A stretch of 64,000 nucleotides of DNA from an uncultured Verrucomicrobia subdivision 3 bacterium (GCA_903922735.1 CAIXUZ010000036.1:62001-126000); one strand, 5' to 3'. Positions 8,303 to 17,816 are shown, counted from the stretch's first letter. Notes: a model not told the origin generated them from the sequence alone. Numbers and translations: made by a program.

Positions 8303-9298
8303 ATGAGCAAAACTCCTATTCGTATCGCGATCACCGGCGCTGCCGGCCAAATCGGCTACTCCCTCCTGTTCCGCATCGCCTCGGGCGCGGCGTTCGGCTC
8401 CGATCAACCGGTCATCCTGCATCTGCTCGAAGTTCCCGATGAAAAAGCCATGGCCGCGCTAAACGGCGTCTGCATGGAACTCGATGACTGTGCATTCCCG
8501 TTGCTCAAGGGCATTGTGGCCACTTCGAATCTGGACGAAGCCTTCAAAGGCGTGAATTGGGCGCTGCTCGTCGGCGCCGTGCCACGCAAGGCGGGCATGG
8601 AACGCAAAGATCTGCTCGGCATCAACGGCAAGATTTTCACCGGCCAGGGCAACGCCATCGCCAAGAACGCCGCGAGCGACATCCGCGTGCTGGTCGTTGG
8701 CAACCCCTGCAACACCAACTCGCTCATCGCCGCCAACAACGCGCCCGGCGTCCCGAAGGAACGTTTCTTCGCCATGACGGCGCTCGACGAAAATCGCGCC
8801 AAGACCCAGCTCGCCCAAAAAGCCAGCGTGGATGTCACCGCCGTCACAAACCTCGCCATCTGGGGCAACCACAGCGCCACGATGTATCCTGATTTCTTCA
8901 ACACCAAGATCAACGGACGCCCGGTGCCCGAAGTCATCAGCCACCGCGAATGGCTGGAGAAGGATTTCATCGCCACCGTGCAGCAGCGCGGGGCGGCCAT
9001 CATCAAGGCACGCGGCTTGAGCAGCGCCGCCAGCGCCGCCAATGCGGCCTGCAACACCGTCTACAAACTCACGCACCCGACACCGGCCGGCGACTGGTTC
9101 AGCGTGGGCGTGCATTCGGACGGCAGCTACGGCATCGAAAAGGGGCTGATTTTCAGCTATCCCATCCGGAGCAATGGCAAGGATTTTGAAATCGTTCAAG
9201 GCGTGCCGCTCAACGAATTCAGCAAGGCGAAAATCGCCGCGACCGAAGCCGAACTCAAGGAAGAGAAATCGCTCGTCACGGATTTGCTGCCGAAATAA
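8303..9298 (+). CDS. mdh: Malate dehydrogenase
   Basis: 331 residues; interconverts malate and oxaloacetate with NAD(H) in the TCA cycle. The NAD-binding loop GAAGQIG is at residues 12-18, [10 protein letters not shown] near 131-140, and the catalytic His is at 190 in [12 protein letters not shown], preceded by the LDENRAK block. [17 protein letters not shown] and the long C-terminal region mark the cytosolic-type MDH seen in many bacteria and eukaryotes rather than the lactate-dehydrogenase-like type. The frame is open 42 codons further upstream, but similarity begins at [12 protein letters not shown], so the ATG at 8303 is chosen. It is single-gene, with a terminator right after. Confidence 0.95.
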   Translation: MSKTPIRIAITGAAGQIGYSLLFRIASGAAFGSDQPVILHLLEVPDEKAMAALNGVCMELDDCAFPLLKGIVATSNLDEAFKGVNWALLVGAVPRKAGMERKDLLGINGKIFTGQGNAIAKNAASDIRVLVVGNPCNTNSLIAANNAPGVPKERFFAMTALDENRAKTQLAQKASVDVTAVTNLAIWGNHSATMYPDFFNTKINGRPVPEVISHREWLEKDFIATVQQRGAAIIKARGLSSAASAANAACNTVYKLTHPTPAGDWFSVGVHSDGSYGIEKGLIFSYPIRSNGKDFEIVQGVPLNEFSKAKIAATEAELKEEKSLVTDLLPK

Positions 9299-9313
9299 TC
9301 AAGGCTTCCGCAA

Positions 9314-9362
9314 CAACCCCCCGGTGGCGGTGTTCTGAAACCGCGACCGGGGGTTGTTTTTT
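9314..9362 (+). terminator. Rho-independent terminator after mdh
   Basis: A strong hairpin with CAACCCCC...GG on the left and CCGGGGGTTG (9347-9356) on the right, followed by six T, starting 15 bases after the mdh stop codon. Confidence 0.8.
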
Positions 9363-9551
9363 GGCGGAAAGTTTGCGTGGTTCCATCTCGCCGCTAAACA
9401 AACAGTGAATGGAGCCACAGGTGATTTATACTGGGGAATTTCGATACCAGCAGTTGGCTGCATCCGCTGCATCAGTTCCGTTTGCCGATTCGTTGTTTGA
9501 CCAAAACCATGCGGCAACCTAAACTTGCCGTCCATTTTTGGATTAATATTT

Positions 9552-11150
9552 ATGAAAATCATCATCTGCGACCCAGTGTCGCCCAAAGGCATCGCGTTGC
9601 TACAGCAACGTCCCGAATTTAAAGTCGTCGTCCTCCCCAAGCGCCTGTCCGAGGCTGAACTGCTACCCATCGTCGCTGATGCGACTGCCCTCGTTGTCCG
9701 TTCCGAAACCAAAGTCACCCAGAAAGTCATCGCAGCGGCCAAGCAGTTGCGCGTCGTCGGTCGCGCCGGCGTCGGCGTGGACAACGTGGATATCGAAGCC
9801 GCCACACAGCACGGCGTGGTGGTGATGAACACCCCCGGCGGCAACACGGTCACGACGGCGGAATTGAGTTTCACCATGCTGCTCTCGCTCGCGCGCAAGG
9901 TGCCGCAGGCACACGCGACGATGGTTGCCGGCAAGTGGGACCGCAAATTGTTTCAGGGCGTGGAACTTTCTGGCAAGACCCTCGGTGTGCTCGGCATGGG
10001 CCGCATCGGCACGGAAGTCGCCAAGCGCGCCATCGCGTTCGGCATGCGCGTCGTGGCCTACGATCCGTATCTCACCGAAGACCGTGCAAAAGCCATCGGC
10101 GCGGAATTCGCGCCGGAAGTGGACCATGTTTATCGCGAGGCGGATTTCATCACTGTCCACATGCCGGTGACGAAGGAAACCAAGGAAATGTTGAACGCCG
10201 CCGCGTTTTCGAAGATGAAACCCGGCGTCAAAATCGTGAATTGCGCCCGCGGCGAAATCATTTGCGAAGCCGACCTGATCGCGGCGTTGGAATCCAACAA
10301 GGTCGCCGGTGCGGCCCTGGACGTTTTCGCCGTCGAGCCGCTGCCCGCCGACCATCCTTATCGCAAACAGGCGAATCTCATTCTTACCCCGCATCTTGGC
10401 GCCAGCACCGAAGAAGCGCAGGAAAAATGCGGCATTGAAGTCGCTGAAGTCATCGCGGGATATCTGCTGACCGGCGAAGTTCGCAATGCCGTGAACCTGC
10501 CGTATCTTGATGCAAAGACCTACGAACAGGTGAAGCCGTATCTGCCGCTCGGCGAGGCGCTGGGCAAGTTGGTGGCGCAGCTTTCACCGGCGACCGCCGA
10601 CAAACTGCACATCACTTTTGGCGGCAATGCGCGGCATTTGCCGAATGTTGACCCGGTGACGCGCGCGATTCTGCGCGGCTTCCTTTCGACGAGCAATTTG
10701 AAGGACGTGAACAACGTCAATGTCCGCAGCGTGGCGCAGAGTATCGGCGTCACGGTTGAGGAAAAGAAATCGGACGAGCCGGTGACGTTCAACGAATGGG
10801 TTCACGTCCAAGCCCTGGCCGGAAACCGGAAGCTGGTCTCGGCCGGCGGCACATTCTTCGGTTCACCGAACAACCCGCGCATCGTGCGCATCTTCAGCCA
10901 GCCGGTGGAAGTTCCCATCACGGGCACCTTGCTGCTGTTGAACAACGCGGACAAGCCGGGCATCGTCGGTCATCTCGGCACGCTGCTCGCGAAGCACAAA
11001 GTCAACATCGGGAGCATGAGCCTCGGCCGCGACACGGCGGGCGGACGGGCATTGACGGTGTTGAGCCTGGACAGCGAGCCGCCGCAGGCGGTGCTGGATG
11101 AGCTGAAAAAAGACAATGACATCAGCAATGTAAAGGTGGTAAAGTTGTAA
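9552..11150 (+). CDS. serA: D-3-phosphoglycerate dehydrogenase
   Basis: 532 residues; oxidises 3-phosphoglycerate to phosphohydroxypyruvate, the first step of serine synthesis. Order: substrate-binding domain, NAD-binding domain with LGMGRIG (147-153), catalytic Arg in NCARGEII and His in LTPHLGAST, then an intervening ASB-type domain (about 320-450). A C-terminal ACT domain (from about 455, LLLLNNADKPGIVG) probably senses serine. This long form is the one found in Bacillus, mycobacteria and animals. The ATG at 9552 gives MKIIICDPVS, the normal start; the frame opens nine codons earlier at a less likely start. Confidence 0.95.
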   Translation: MKIIICDPVSPKGIALLQQRPEFKVVVLPKRLSEAELLPIVADATALVVRSETKVTQKVIAAAKQLRVVGRAGVGVDNVDIEAATQHGVVVMNTPGGNTVTTAELSFTMLLSLARKVPQAHATMVAGKWDRKLFQGVELSGKTLGVLGMGRIGTEVAKRAIAFGMRVVAYDPYLTEDRAKAIGAEFAPEVDHVYREADFITVHMPVTKETKEMLNAAAFSKMKPGVKIVNCARGEIICEADLIAALESNKVAGAALDVFAVEPLPADHPYRKQANLILTPHLGASTEEAQEKCGIEVAEVIAGYLLTGEVRNAVNLPYLDAKTYEQVKPYLPLGEALGKLVAQLSPATADKLHITFGGNARHLPNVDPVTRAILRGFLSTSNLKDVNNVNVRSVAQSIGVTVEEKKSDEPVTFNEWVHVQALAGNRKLVSAGGTFFGSPNNPRIVRIFSQPVEVPITGTLLLLNNADKPGIVGHLGTLLAKHKVNIGSMSLGRDTAGGRALTVLSLDSEPPQAVLDELKKDNDISNVKVVKL

Positions 11151-11195
11151 CTCTGTTTTTGAACTTAAACGAAACTTGTTAGTCCAATTGACCAA

Positions 11196-12290
11196 ATGAA
11201 ATTGAAATTGATCCTTTCCGCCGCGCTGATGGCCGGCGTGATCTCCGTCACGGCGGCCACTGAAACCGCCGCACCTAAAAGTGCAAAGGCTGCGGCCACC
11301 AACGCCGATCCTCAGGCCGCCATGACGGCGCTGTTTGGTGATCCGGTCATCGTCAAGGGCAGCGGCTTTGAGATCAAACGCAGTGAATTGGATGAAGTTC
11401 TTGCCGGTGCGAAGGCAAACGCCGCCTCCGCCGGGCAGACGCTGCCGCAGGATTTTTCCGTCGGGGTTTTGAACCAGTTGATCACGATCCAGTTATTGCT
11501 CCAAAAAGCCACGGAGGCTGACCGCGCGGCGGGCAAGACGGACGCGGATCTCCAATTCACCAATCTGGTGAAGCGCTTTGGATCAATGGAAGCGTTCGAA
11601 CGCCAGCTCAAAGCGGTCGGCATGACCATGGACAACTTGCGCGGCAAGGCCATGCAGGAAGCCGTGGCCAAGACTGCGCTTAAGCGGGAGTTAAAAATTG
11701 CCGTGACCGACGCGGATGCGAAAGATTATTACGCCAAAAACCCGGCGGATTTTGAGCAGGCGGAAATGGCGCACGTCCGCCATATTTTGCTGATGACCAT
11801 TGATCCAGCCACGCGCACGCCGCTTTCCACCAACGCCGTTGCGGCCAAGCGGAAACAGATTGAAAGCCTGCTCAAGCGGGTAAAAGACGGCGAAGATTTT
11901 GCCAAGCTGGCGAAGGAATTTTCTGAAGATCCAGGCTCCAAGGGAAACGGCGGGGAGCTGCCGGAATTTCATCGCGGCGAAATGGTGCCGGAGTTCGAGG
12001 CGGCGGCTTTCTCGCTGGCCAAGGACCAAGTCAGCGATATTGTCGCCAGCGCTTTTGGCTTTCACATCATCAAGGGAATTAACAAGACGGCCGCGAAGAA
12101 AATTGACTATGCCATTGTCGCCGCCGACCTCAAGGAAGTTCTGGCCCGGCGGCAAATCGCCAAGCTGGCGCCCGACTATGTGAAAAAACTGCGCGCGGAT
12201 GCCAAGTTGGAAATTCTCGATCCGACGCTTAAAGCTTTGAGCGAAAAAGTTGAAGCGGCCGCCATGGCTCCCTCAGGAAACAGCCAGTAA
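11196..12290 (+). CDS. Exported parvulin-type peptidyl-prolyl isomerase (SurA/PrsA-like)
   Basis: 364 residues with an N-terminal signal peptide (cleavage near residue 20). An alpha-helical chaperone region (about 55-175) is followed by a complete PpiC/rotamase domain (about 185-295): VRHILLM at its start, LAKEFSEDPGSKGNGGELPEF in the middle and ASAFGFHIIKG at its end. Such proteins help outer-membrane or secreted proteins fold in the periplasm, which fits a genome with many exported beta-rich proteins. The next gene begins 44 bases later on the same strand and could share the transcript. Confidence 0.88.
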   Translation: MKLKLILSAALMAGVISVTAATETAAPKSAKAAATNADPQAAMTALFGDPVIVKGSGFEIKRSELDEVLAGAKANAASAGQTLPQDFSVGVLNQLITIQLLLQKATEADRAAGKTDADLQFTNLVKRFGSMEAFERQLKAVGMTMDNLRGKAMQEAVAKTALKRELKIAVTDADAKDYYAKNPADFEQAEMAHVRHILLMTIDPATRTPLSTNAVAAKRKQIESLLKRVKDGEDFAKLAKEFSEDPGSKGNGGELPEFHRGEMVPEFEAAAFSLAKDQVSDIVASAFGFHIIKGINKTAAKKIDYAIVAADLKEVLARRQIAKLAPDYVKKLRADAKLEILDPTLKALSEKVEAAAMAPSGNSQ

Positions 12291-12334
12291 GCGGACTTGC
12301 CAAAACCGGCGGATGCGGCCATGTTGAACTTGTT

Positions 12335-13165
12335 ATGAAAATTAAGATTGCCATCATTGTTCTGGCCATTGCCTGCGTCGGTTTGGGGATCGGTCTTTTC
12401 GCCATTAAGAAGCAGGCGGAAGAACAGCAAACAAAAGATGCCGCCACCATTTCTGACCTCTCTGGACAGGTGGTGAACGCCAAGAAGCAAATTGATGATC
12501 TCGGTCAGGTCAATATCGTCCTCACGAATGATTTGGCTGCCAGCCGCCAGCAGCTTGCCCAGCTTTCCAACAGCCTGGCCTCCGCCGCTGCGGCTTTAAC
12601 CGATACCCAGTCTTCGCTGCTGAGTGCCCAAAACCAGATCACCAACCTTAACACGCACATCGCCGACCTTGAGGTGCAAAACAAAGTGCTCGACCAGCGC
12701 GCCAGTGAGCTGACCAATGCCTTGGCGCAATTGACCGGGAACATTGAAAAAACCCAAGCCCAGCTCGCCATTGCGGAAACCAATCGGATCTTCATCGAAC
12801 AGGAACTACAAAAGCAAATGGCCAAGAAGGCGGAGCTGGAACACAAATTCAACGATTTGGACACGCTTCGCGCCCAGGTCAAGAAGCTTCGTGATGAAAT
12901 GTTCGTCGCACGCCGGCTTCAGTGGATGAAAGAAGGCACCGGCCAAAATAAAAAAGGAGCCGAGCTATTGATCCAGCGCAGTGTGACGTCCGCACCGGCA
13001 CCGGTGGCTGCCCCCGTCATCGCCACTAACAAGCCGGCTGTCGTCCGTCCATCAGTTCGCACCGCAACGCCGGGTTCCAGCTACGATCTTAACGTCGAGG
13101 TTGGATCGGATGGCTCCGTCAAAGTCATACCACCGCTCGGTGCGACGAACAGCCCCGCACACTGA
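12335..13165 (+). CDS. Membrane-anchored coiled-coil protein
   Basis: 276 residues. One N-terminal membrane segment (about residues 4-22, IAIIVLAIACVGLGIGLFAI) is followed by a long Gln/Asn/Leu-rich coiled coil to about residue 195. A low-complexity Ala/Pro/Val tail comes after. I recognise no enzymatic domain. The layout suggests a periplasmic spacer or scaffold attached to the inner membrane. It sits between the foldase and the FmdB-like gene on the same strand with short gaps, so an operon is likely. Confidence 0.7.
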   Translation: MKIKIAIIVLAIACVGLGIGLFAIKKQAEEQQTKDAATISDLSGQVVNAKKQIDDLGQVNIVLTNDLAASRQQLAQLSNSLASAAAALTDTQSSLLSAQNQITNLNTHIADLEVQNKVLDQRASELTNALAQLTGNIEKTQAQLAIAETNRIFIEQELQKQMAKKAELEHKFNDLDTLRAQVKKLRDEMFVARRLQWMKEGTGQNKKGAELLIQRSVTSAPAPVAAPVIATNKPAVVRPSVRTATPGSSYDLNVEVGSDGSVKVIPPLGATNSPAH

Positions 13166-13194
13166 AGTGTGCCAGCCCGTCTCCGCCTGCGGCT

Positions 13195-13494
13195 ATGCCG
13201 ACCTACGAATATATCTGCAAAAAATGTGGCCACGAATTTGAGGCCATTCATTCCATCGCGGCTGAGCCGCTCAAAAACTGCCCGGAAGAGGCTTGCAGCC
13301 GGAAGAAATGGGGCCGCGGCAAAGTCTCCAAAAAAATCAGCGCGGGTTCCGGCCTGCTCTTCAAAGGCAGCGGGTTTTATATCACCGACTATCGCAGCGA
13401 AGGCTATAAGTCATCGGCCAAAAAAGATTCAAGCGATTTCAAACCCACGGCCAAGCCGGAAACAAAACCCGTAAAAAAAGCAGACCCAAAATGA
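13195..13494 (+). CDS. FmdB-family zinc-ribbon protein
   Basis: 99 residues. MPTYEYICKKCGHEFEAIHS is the classic FmdB/CxxC start, with a second cysteine pair in the CPEEACSRK stretch and GSGFYITDYRS after it. A Lys-rich tail follows. The family is thought to be regulatory, but its molecular role is unknown. The stop overlaps the next start as ATGA (13491-13494), showing translational coupling. Confidence 0.88.
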   Translation: MPTYEYICKKCGHEFEAIHSIAAEPLKNCPEEACSRKKWGRGKVSKKISAGSGLLFKGSGFYITDYRSEGYKSSAKKDSSDFKPTAKPETKPVKKADPK

Positions 13495-14930
13495 ACCCGT
13501 CGTTGCCTTATGGGTGCATTGCAACCTGGCACCGGTGGACGGGTTCAGCAAGTCAACGATTCAACCGTTTCGCGGTTTTTATTCCCCTGCTGTTTTTTTT
13601 TGCGACCGGTCACGCGCAATCTCCGTGGCCGGAACTGGCCTTCGCACGCAGTGTTTCCGGCCAATTCATAGTCGCTGGTTCGATGGAGCCATCGCCGCTC
13701 CTCCATCGTCCGGAGCTGGCGACCAATGTGAGTCTCGTCCGCCTGGAACCGGCATTGCTTGCCGTCGCCGTCGAGCGGTTAAAAACTTCGCTCTGGAATG
13801 AAATCGGCTTGCGATCAGATACGCCGTGGTGTGGCAAAATCATGCTCAAGCTTCGCCCCGCACGGTCCACGGACGATGGTGTCACAATCGTTTCCCAACC
13901 GTCTTCCCGGACTTGGAATTACCGGGTGGAGTTGCCGGACGTTCTGCCACGCACGCGCTATGTCCGCGCGCTCACCGCAGTGGTTTTGCTGGAGATCGCC
14001 AACCGCAATGCCGCCGTCTCCGGTCATTCCGCAGAAATTCCCGCGTGGCTGGTCGATGGCCTGGCACAACAGGCGTTGGCGGTAGAACAAGATAAGCTCA
14101 TTTTGTCCGCAGCTTCAAAACCCTTCAGTAGTGCGATGCAAAACCTGGTGGTAAAACCTCAACAGGTCATCAATCCGCTCGCCGAGGCGCGGCATACGCT
14201 GCAAAATTCCGCGGCGCTCACATTCGACCAGTTGAGCTGGCCGTCCGACGTGCAGGTGGACGGTGCTGACGGAGGTGTCTATCACGCCAGCGCCCAGTTG
14301 TTGGTCAGCGAACTGCTGCGATTGAAAGACGGTTCCACCAAACTGCGCGACATGCTGGCCCAGCTTCCCCGGGGCCTCAACTGGCAGACGGCTTTCTTCT
14401 CCGCGTTTCGCGAACATTTCCACCAGCCGCTGGGAGTGGAAAAATGGTGGTCGCTGCGGGTGATTGCGCTGGCCGGCAACGATCCCGGCCCGCGCTGGAA
14501 TGTCGCCGCCAGCTGGACCAGATTGACGGAATTATTAAGCGTGCCGGTGGAATTCCGCAGCAGTTCGAATTCCCTGCCCACGCGCACGGAAATTTCCCTG
14601 CAATCCGCCATCCGCAATCTAGACTCGCTCCAGCAGCCAGCCGTGCTGCAGATCAAACTGCGTGACCTGGAGCTGGCGCAATTCCGGCTGGCACCGCCGT
14701 TGGCTACGCTGGCCGATGGTTACCGGGGCGCCCTCGTTAATTATTTGGATAAAAAAAAGCCGGTGCCAGCCGTTTCCGTTACCGGCAAGCACGCGGTTGC
14801 AAAGCGCCGCAATGATCCACTCGAGGACACGTTAACAAAACTGGATGCTTTGGACGTTACGCGGCGTGAAACCGGGATCCGGTTGAAGCTGGTAGAAATG
14901 CCGAAGAATTTGCGCCTGGCCACGCCATGA
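13491..14930 (+). CDS. Exported protein of unknown function, possibly with a peptidase-MA-like fold
   Basis: 479 residues with a late hydrophobic export segment (about residues 28-41, FAVFIPLLFFFATGHA), so it is probably secreted or membrane-tethered. The segment AEIPAWLVDGLAQQAL recalls the helix after the active site of M1/MA-type peptidases, but I see no convincing HExxH motif, so it may be non-catalytic. It overlaps the FmdB-like gene by four bases. Confidence 0.6.
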   Translation: MNPSLPYGCIATWHRWTGSASQRFNRFAVFIPLLFFFATGHAQSPWPELAFARSVSGQFIVAGSMEPSPLLHRPELATNVSLVRLEPALLAVAVERLKTSLWNEIGLRSDTPWCGKIMLKLRPARSTDDGVTIVSQPSSRTWNYRVELPDVLPRTRYVRALTAVVLLEIANRNAAVSGHSAEIPAWLVDGLAQQALAVEQDKLILSAASKPFSSAMQNLVVKPQQVINPLAEARHTLQNSAALTFDQLSWPSDVQVDGADGGVYHASAQLLVSELLRLKDGSTKLRDMLAQLPRGLNWQTAFFSAFREHFHQPLGVEKWWSLRVIALAGNDPGPRWNVAASWTRLTELLSVPVEFRSSSNSLPTRTEISLQSAIRNLDSLQQPAVLQIKLRDLELAQFRLAPPLATLADGYRGALVNYLDKKKPVPAVSVTGKHAVAKRRNDPLEDTLTKLDALDVTRRETGIRLKLVEMPKNLRLATP

Positions 14931-14939
14931 GCCGTCAAC

Positions 14940-14967
14940 TTGACAGACCCCAAACCCGATTTATAGT
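14940..14967 (+). promoter_or_regulatory. Near-consensus sigma-70 promoter of the kamA-like gene
   Basis: TTGACA (14940-14945), 16-base spacer, TATAGT (14962-14967). Transcription should start about seven bases on, at the TTG at 14974 or just before the ATG at 14980, leaving almost no leader. Confidence 0.65.
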
Positions 14968-14979
14968 GCGCCATTGAAA

Positions 14980-16218
14980 ATGAAGGCTGAAAAATCATCC
15001 AAGGACAGCGGGGAACCGCCTTCGGCACACCCGGCTCAGGGGTTGAAATCATTCTTTTCCTCCGGGCGCGGTTTCTGGCACGACGTTTCGGACGCCGACT
15101 GGAATGACTGGCGCTGGCAGCTCAAGCACCGCATCACCACGGTCGAACAGTTGCAGAAATTTTTCCCGACGCTCACACCGGAAGAGCTCGCCGGGGCCAA
15201 GCTGGCGAATCACAAACTCGCGCTCGGCATCACGCCGTATTTTTTCAACCTCATTGATCCGATGGATGAAAACTGCCCCATCCGGCGACAGGTCATCCCC
15301 CGGGTCGAAGAAACTCACACTGCGAACTGGGAAATGAGCGACCCGTGCGGCGAAGATTTGCATTCGCCCGTGACCGGCCTCGTGCATCGCTATCCTGACC
15401 GCGTGCTTTTTCTCGTGACGGACCGTTGCGCGAGCTATTGCCGCTACTGCACGCGTTCGCGGCTGGTGAGCAACGCCAGCGGCTACGATTTTCATCCCGA
15501 ATACGACAAGCAGATCGCTTATATCGCCGCGCATCCGGAAATCCGCGACGTGCTGTTGAGCGGAGGCGATCCACTGCTGCTGAGCGACGAGAAGCTGGAG
15601 AATCTGTTGAGCCGGCTGCGCGCAATTCCACACGTCGAGTTTCTCCGGATCGGCACGCGCATTCCGATTTTCCTCCCGCAGCGCATCACGCCGGAACTGT
15701 GCGCGATGTTCAAGCAGTTTCACCCCCTGTTTGTCAGCATCCACTCAAATCATCCGCGCGAACTTACGACGGAAACGTGCGAAGCGCTCGCCCGCCTGGC
15801 CGACGCCGGAATTCCGCTCGGCAACCAGACGGTGTTGCTCAAGTCCGTCAACGACGACGTGGAAGTGATGAAGGCGCATCTGCAGAAGCTGCTCATGTGC
15901 CGTGTGAAGCCTTATTACATTTACCAGTGCGACCTCATCGCCGGCTCCGCGCACCTGCGCGCCAGTGTGCGCAAGGGCATCGAGATCATGGAAAAACTGC
16001 GCGGCCACACGACCGGCTACGCGGTGCCGACCTATGTCATTGACGCGCCCGGCGGCGGCGGCAAGGTGCCGGTCAGCCCGGAATATGTTTTGAGCCGCAA
16101 CGCCGACCGCGTGGTCATCCGCAACTTCGAGGGGAAAATCTTTGAATACCCGGAGGCCACGGACGGCACGCCGCTGTTCAAGGCGCCCAAAGAAATTGAA
16201 GCAGCAGAGCTGGTTTGA
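14980..16218 (+). CDS. Lysine 2,3-aminomutase family radical SAM enzyme
   Basis: 412 residues. The radical-SAM cluster motif CASYCRYC (CxxxCxxC) is near residue 150. LLSGGDPLLLSD and the PLP-lysine motif DAPGGGGKVPV follow. The two aspartates that hold the substrate lysine in clostridial KamA are present in SVNDDVEVMK and YQCDLIAGSAHLR. The reaction would be lysine to beta-lysine, used for compatible solutes or modification. Unlike the clostridial enzyme, the chain ends soon after the PLP lysine and lacks the Cys-rich zinc tail. TTG at 14974 is an alternative start two codons upstream. It appears to be transcribed alone. Confidence 0.87.
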   Translation: MKAEKSSKDSGEPPSAHPAQGLKSFFSSGRGFWHDVSDADWNDWRWQLKHRITTVEQLQKFFPTLTPEELAGAKLANHKLALGITPYFFNLIDPMDENCPIRRQVIPRVEETHTANWEMSDPCGEDLHSPVTGLVHRYPDRVLFLVTDRCASYCRYCTRSRLVSNASGYDFHPEYDKQIAYIAAHPEIRDVLLSGGDPLLLSDEKLENLLSRLRAIPHVEFLRIGTRIPIFLPQRITPELCAMFKQFHPLFVSIHSNHPRELTTETCEALARLADAGIPLGNQTVLLKSVNDDVEVMKAHLQKLLMCRVKPYYIYQCDLIAGSAHLRASVRKGIEIMEKLRGHTTGYAVPTYVIDAPGGGGKVPVSPEYVLSRNADRVVIRNFEGKIFEYPEATDGTPLFKAPKEIEAAELV

Positions 16219-16400
16219 AATTTGCAATCGCGGAAAAGAAAACTGTGAAACTGAAACTGTCTGACACTATCGGTCTGCTTGGGAGAAGGCCGGGATGAGC
16301 AACGTGCGCTAAACCAACTATTTCCCCGGCGCCAAGAATTTCCAGCTCCGGCAGAAGTGAAACCCTTGCAGCCATCGGCGTTACGGCGGGCGGAAATGAG

Positions 16401-16462
16401 GTTTTAAGTTGAGCTTAAAACGCGTTTCCAGCATCATTAGCGCACAGAGGTTTGCACCTCTG
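16401..16462 (+). promoter_or_regulatory. Two tandem hairpins in the 300-base leader of the PPi-phosphofructokinase gene
   Basis: The gap 16219-16522 has no gene. It holds two perfect stems: GTTTTAAG/CTTAAAAC (16401-16421, 5-base loop) and CAGAGGT/ACCTCTG (16445-16462, 4-base loop), 61 bases before the start. The first could end the kamA transcript, though its T tract is poor. Confidence 0.35.
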
Positions 16463-16522
16463 AAAGAAAGATCAAAGGATTGGTTCCCATTCCCGAAAAT
16501 CACATCACCAAAATAATTATTT

Positions 16523-17755
16523 ATGAGCAAGAATGTAAAAAAAGTAGGAATCCTGACAGCGGGCGGCCTGGCTCCATGCCTGAGCGCCTCCATCGGTTAC
16601 TTGATCGAAACCTACACTCGCAAGGCGCCGAAGGTGGAGATCATCTGCTATGTGAACGGTTATATGGGCCTGCTCCAGGGCAAAAGCCTGAAGGTGACTG
16701 CCCAGGCGCGCAAGAACTGGAAGGCGTTCGTCGAACACGGCGGCAGCCCCATCGGCAACAGCCGTGTGAAACTCACCAACGTGAAGGATTGCGTGAAGCG
16801 CGGGCTGGTCAAGGAAGGCCAGGACCCGCAGAAGGTCGCGGCCGACCAATTGATCAAGGACGGCGTGGACGTGTTGCACACCATCGGCGGCGACGACACG
16901 AACACCGCCGCCGCCGACCTTGCGAAGTTTCTCAAGACGAATAATTACGATCTCACAGTCGTGGGCATGCCCAAGACGATTGACAACGACGTGATTCCGA
17001 TTCACCAGAGCCTGGGCGCGTGGACGGCGGCCGAAGAGGGCGCGCATTATTTTGCCAACGTGGTGGCCGAGCACAACGCCAACCCGCGTATGCTCATCAT
17101 CCACGAAGTGATGGGCCGCAATTGCGGCTGGCTCACGGCGGCGACGGCGGAGGAATACCGGAATTTGATGAAGGAAATGAACTTTGTGCCGGAACTTGGC
17201 TTGAGCAGCGAACGCCGCGGCGTCCACGGCATTTTCATTCCCGAGATGGCGCTCAACATCAAGGCCGAGGCCGCCCGCCTGCGCAAGATCATGGACAAGC
17301 AAGATTGCGTGAACCTGTTCGTCTCCGAAGGTGCGTGCGTGTCGGACATCGTCGCCCAGATCGAAGCCCGCGGCGAAGAAGTGCCGCGCGATGCCTTCGG
17401 CCATGTGCGGCTGGACAAGGTCAACGTCGGCGCGTGGTTCGCCAAGCAGTTCGCCGAGATGATCGGTGCGGAGAAGACGCTCGTCCAAAAGAGCGGATAC
17501 TACAGCCGCGCGGCCGCCGCGAATGCCGCCGACCGCAAGCTCATTCAACGCTGCGCCGTCAAGGCGGTGCAATGCGCCTTCGCCGGCAAGGGTGGCGTGG
17601 TGGGCGAAGATGAAGAACGCGGTAAACAGCTCCGCGCGATCGAATTCGAGCGCATCAAGGGTGGCAAGCCGTTCAACATCAAAGCCAAGTGGTTTATGAA
17701 ATTGCTCAAGGAAATCGGCCAGCCCATGGGCAAAGCGGTCGAAGTGAAGCACTGA
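16523..17755 (+). CDS. pfp: Pyrophosphate--fructose 6-phosphate 1-phosphotransferase
   Basis: 410 residues; reversible phosphorylation of fructose 6-phosphate using PPi. The first loop is GGLAPCLSASIG (from about residue 14). GGDDTNTAAA has the Asp that in PFK families selects PPi over ATP, and MPKTIDNDV has the PPi-type Lys. The substrate block MGRNCGWLTAATA matches the MGR motif. The length fits the short (group III-like) PFP class. It is transcribed alone with a strong terminator. A second phosphofructokinase-family gene starts at 236 on the other strand. Confidence 0.9.
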   Translation: MSKNVKKVGILTAGGLAPCLSASIGYLIETYTRKAPKVEIICYVNGYMGLLQGKSLKVTAQARKNWKAFVEHGGSPIGNSRVKLTNVKDCVKRGLVKEGQDPQKVAADQLIKDGVDVLHTIGGDDTNTAAADLAKFLKTNNYDLTVVGMPKTIDNDVIPIHQSLGAWTAAEEGAHYFANVVAEHNANPRMLIIHEVMGRNCGWLTAATAEEYRNLMKEMNFVPELGLSSERRGVHGIFIPEMALNIKAEAARLRKIMDKQDCVNLFVSEGACVSDIVAQIEARGEEVPRDAFGHVRLDKVNVGAWFAKQFAEMIGAEKTLVQKSGYYSRAAAANAADRKLIQRCAVKAVQCAFAGKGGVVGEDEERGKQLRAIEFERIKGGKPFNIKAKWFMKLLKEIGQPMGKAVEVKH

Positions 17756-17775
17756 TCATCAGTTCGTTATTTCAA

Positions 17776-17816
17776 CGGGAGGTGAAGCGGCCGCAAGGCG
17801 CTTCCCTCCCGTTTTT
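17776..17816 (+). terminator. Rho-independent terminator after pfp
   Basis: CGGGAGG-T-GAAGCG (17776-17789) pairs with CGCTTC-CCTCCCG (17799-17811) with one bulged T, followed by five T. It begins 20 bases after the stop codon. Confidence 0.88.

Noticed and set aside
16517-17752. 411-codon minus-strand frame covering the whole PPi-phosphofructokinase gene
   Set aside because: Shadow of pfp; His/Val/Arg-biased and without family features, while pfp has every catalytic motif.
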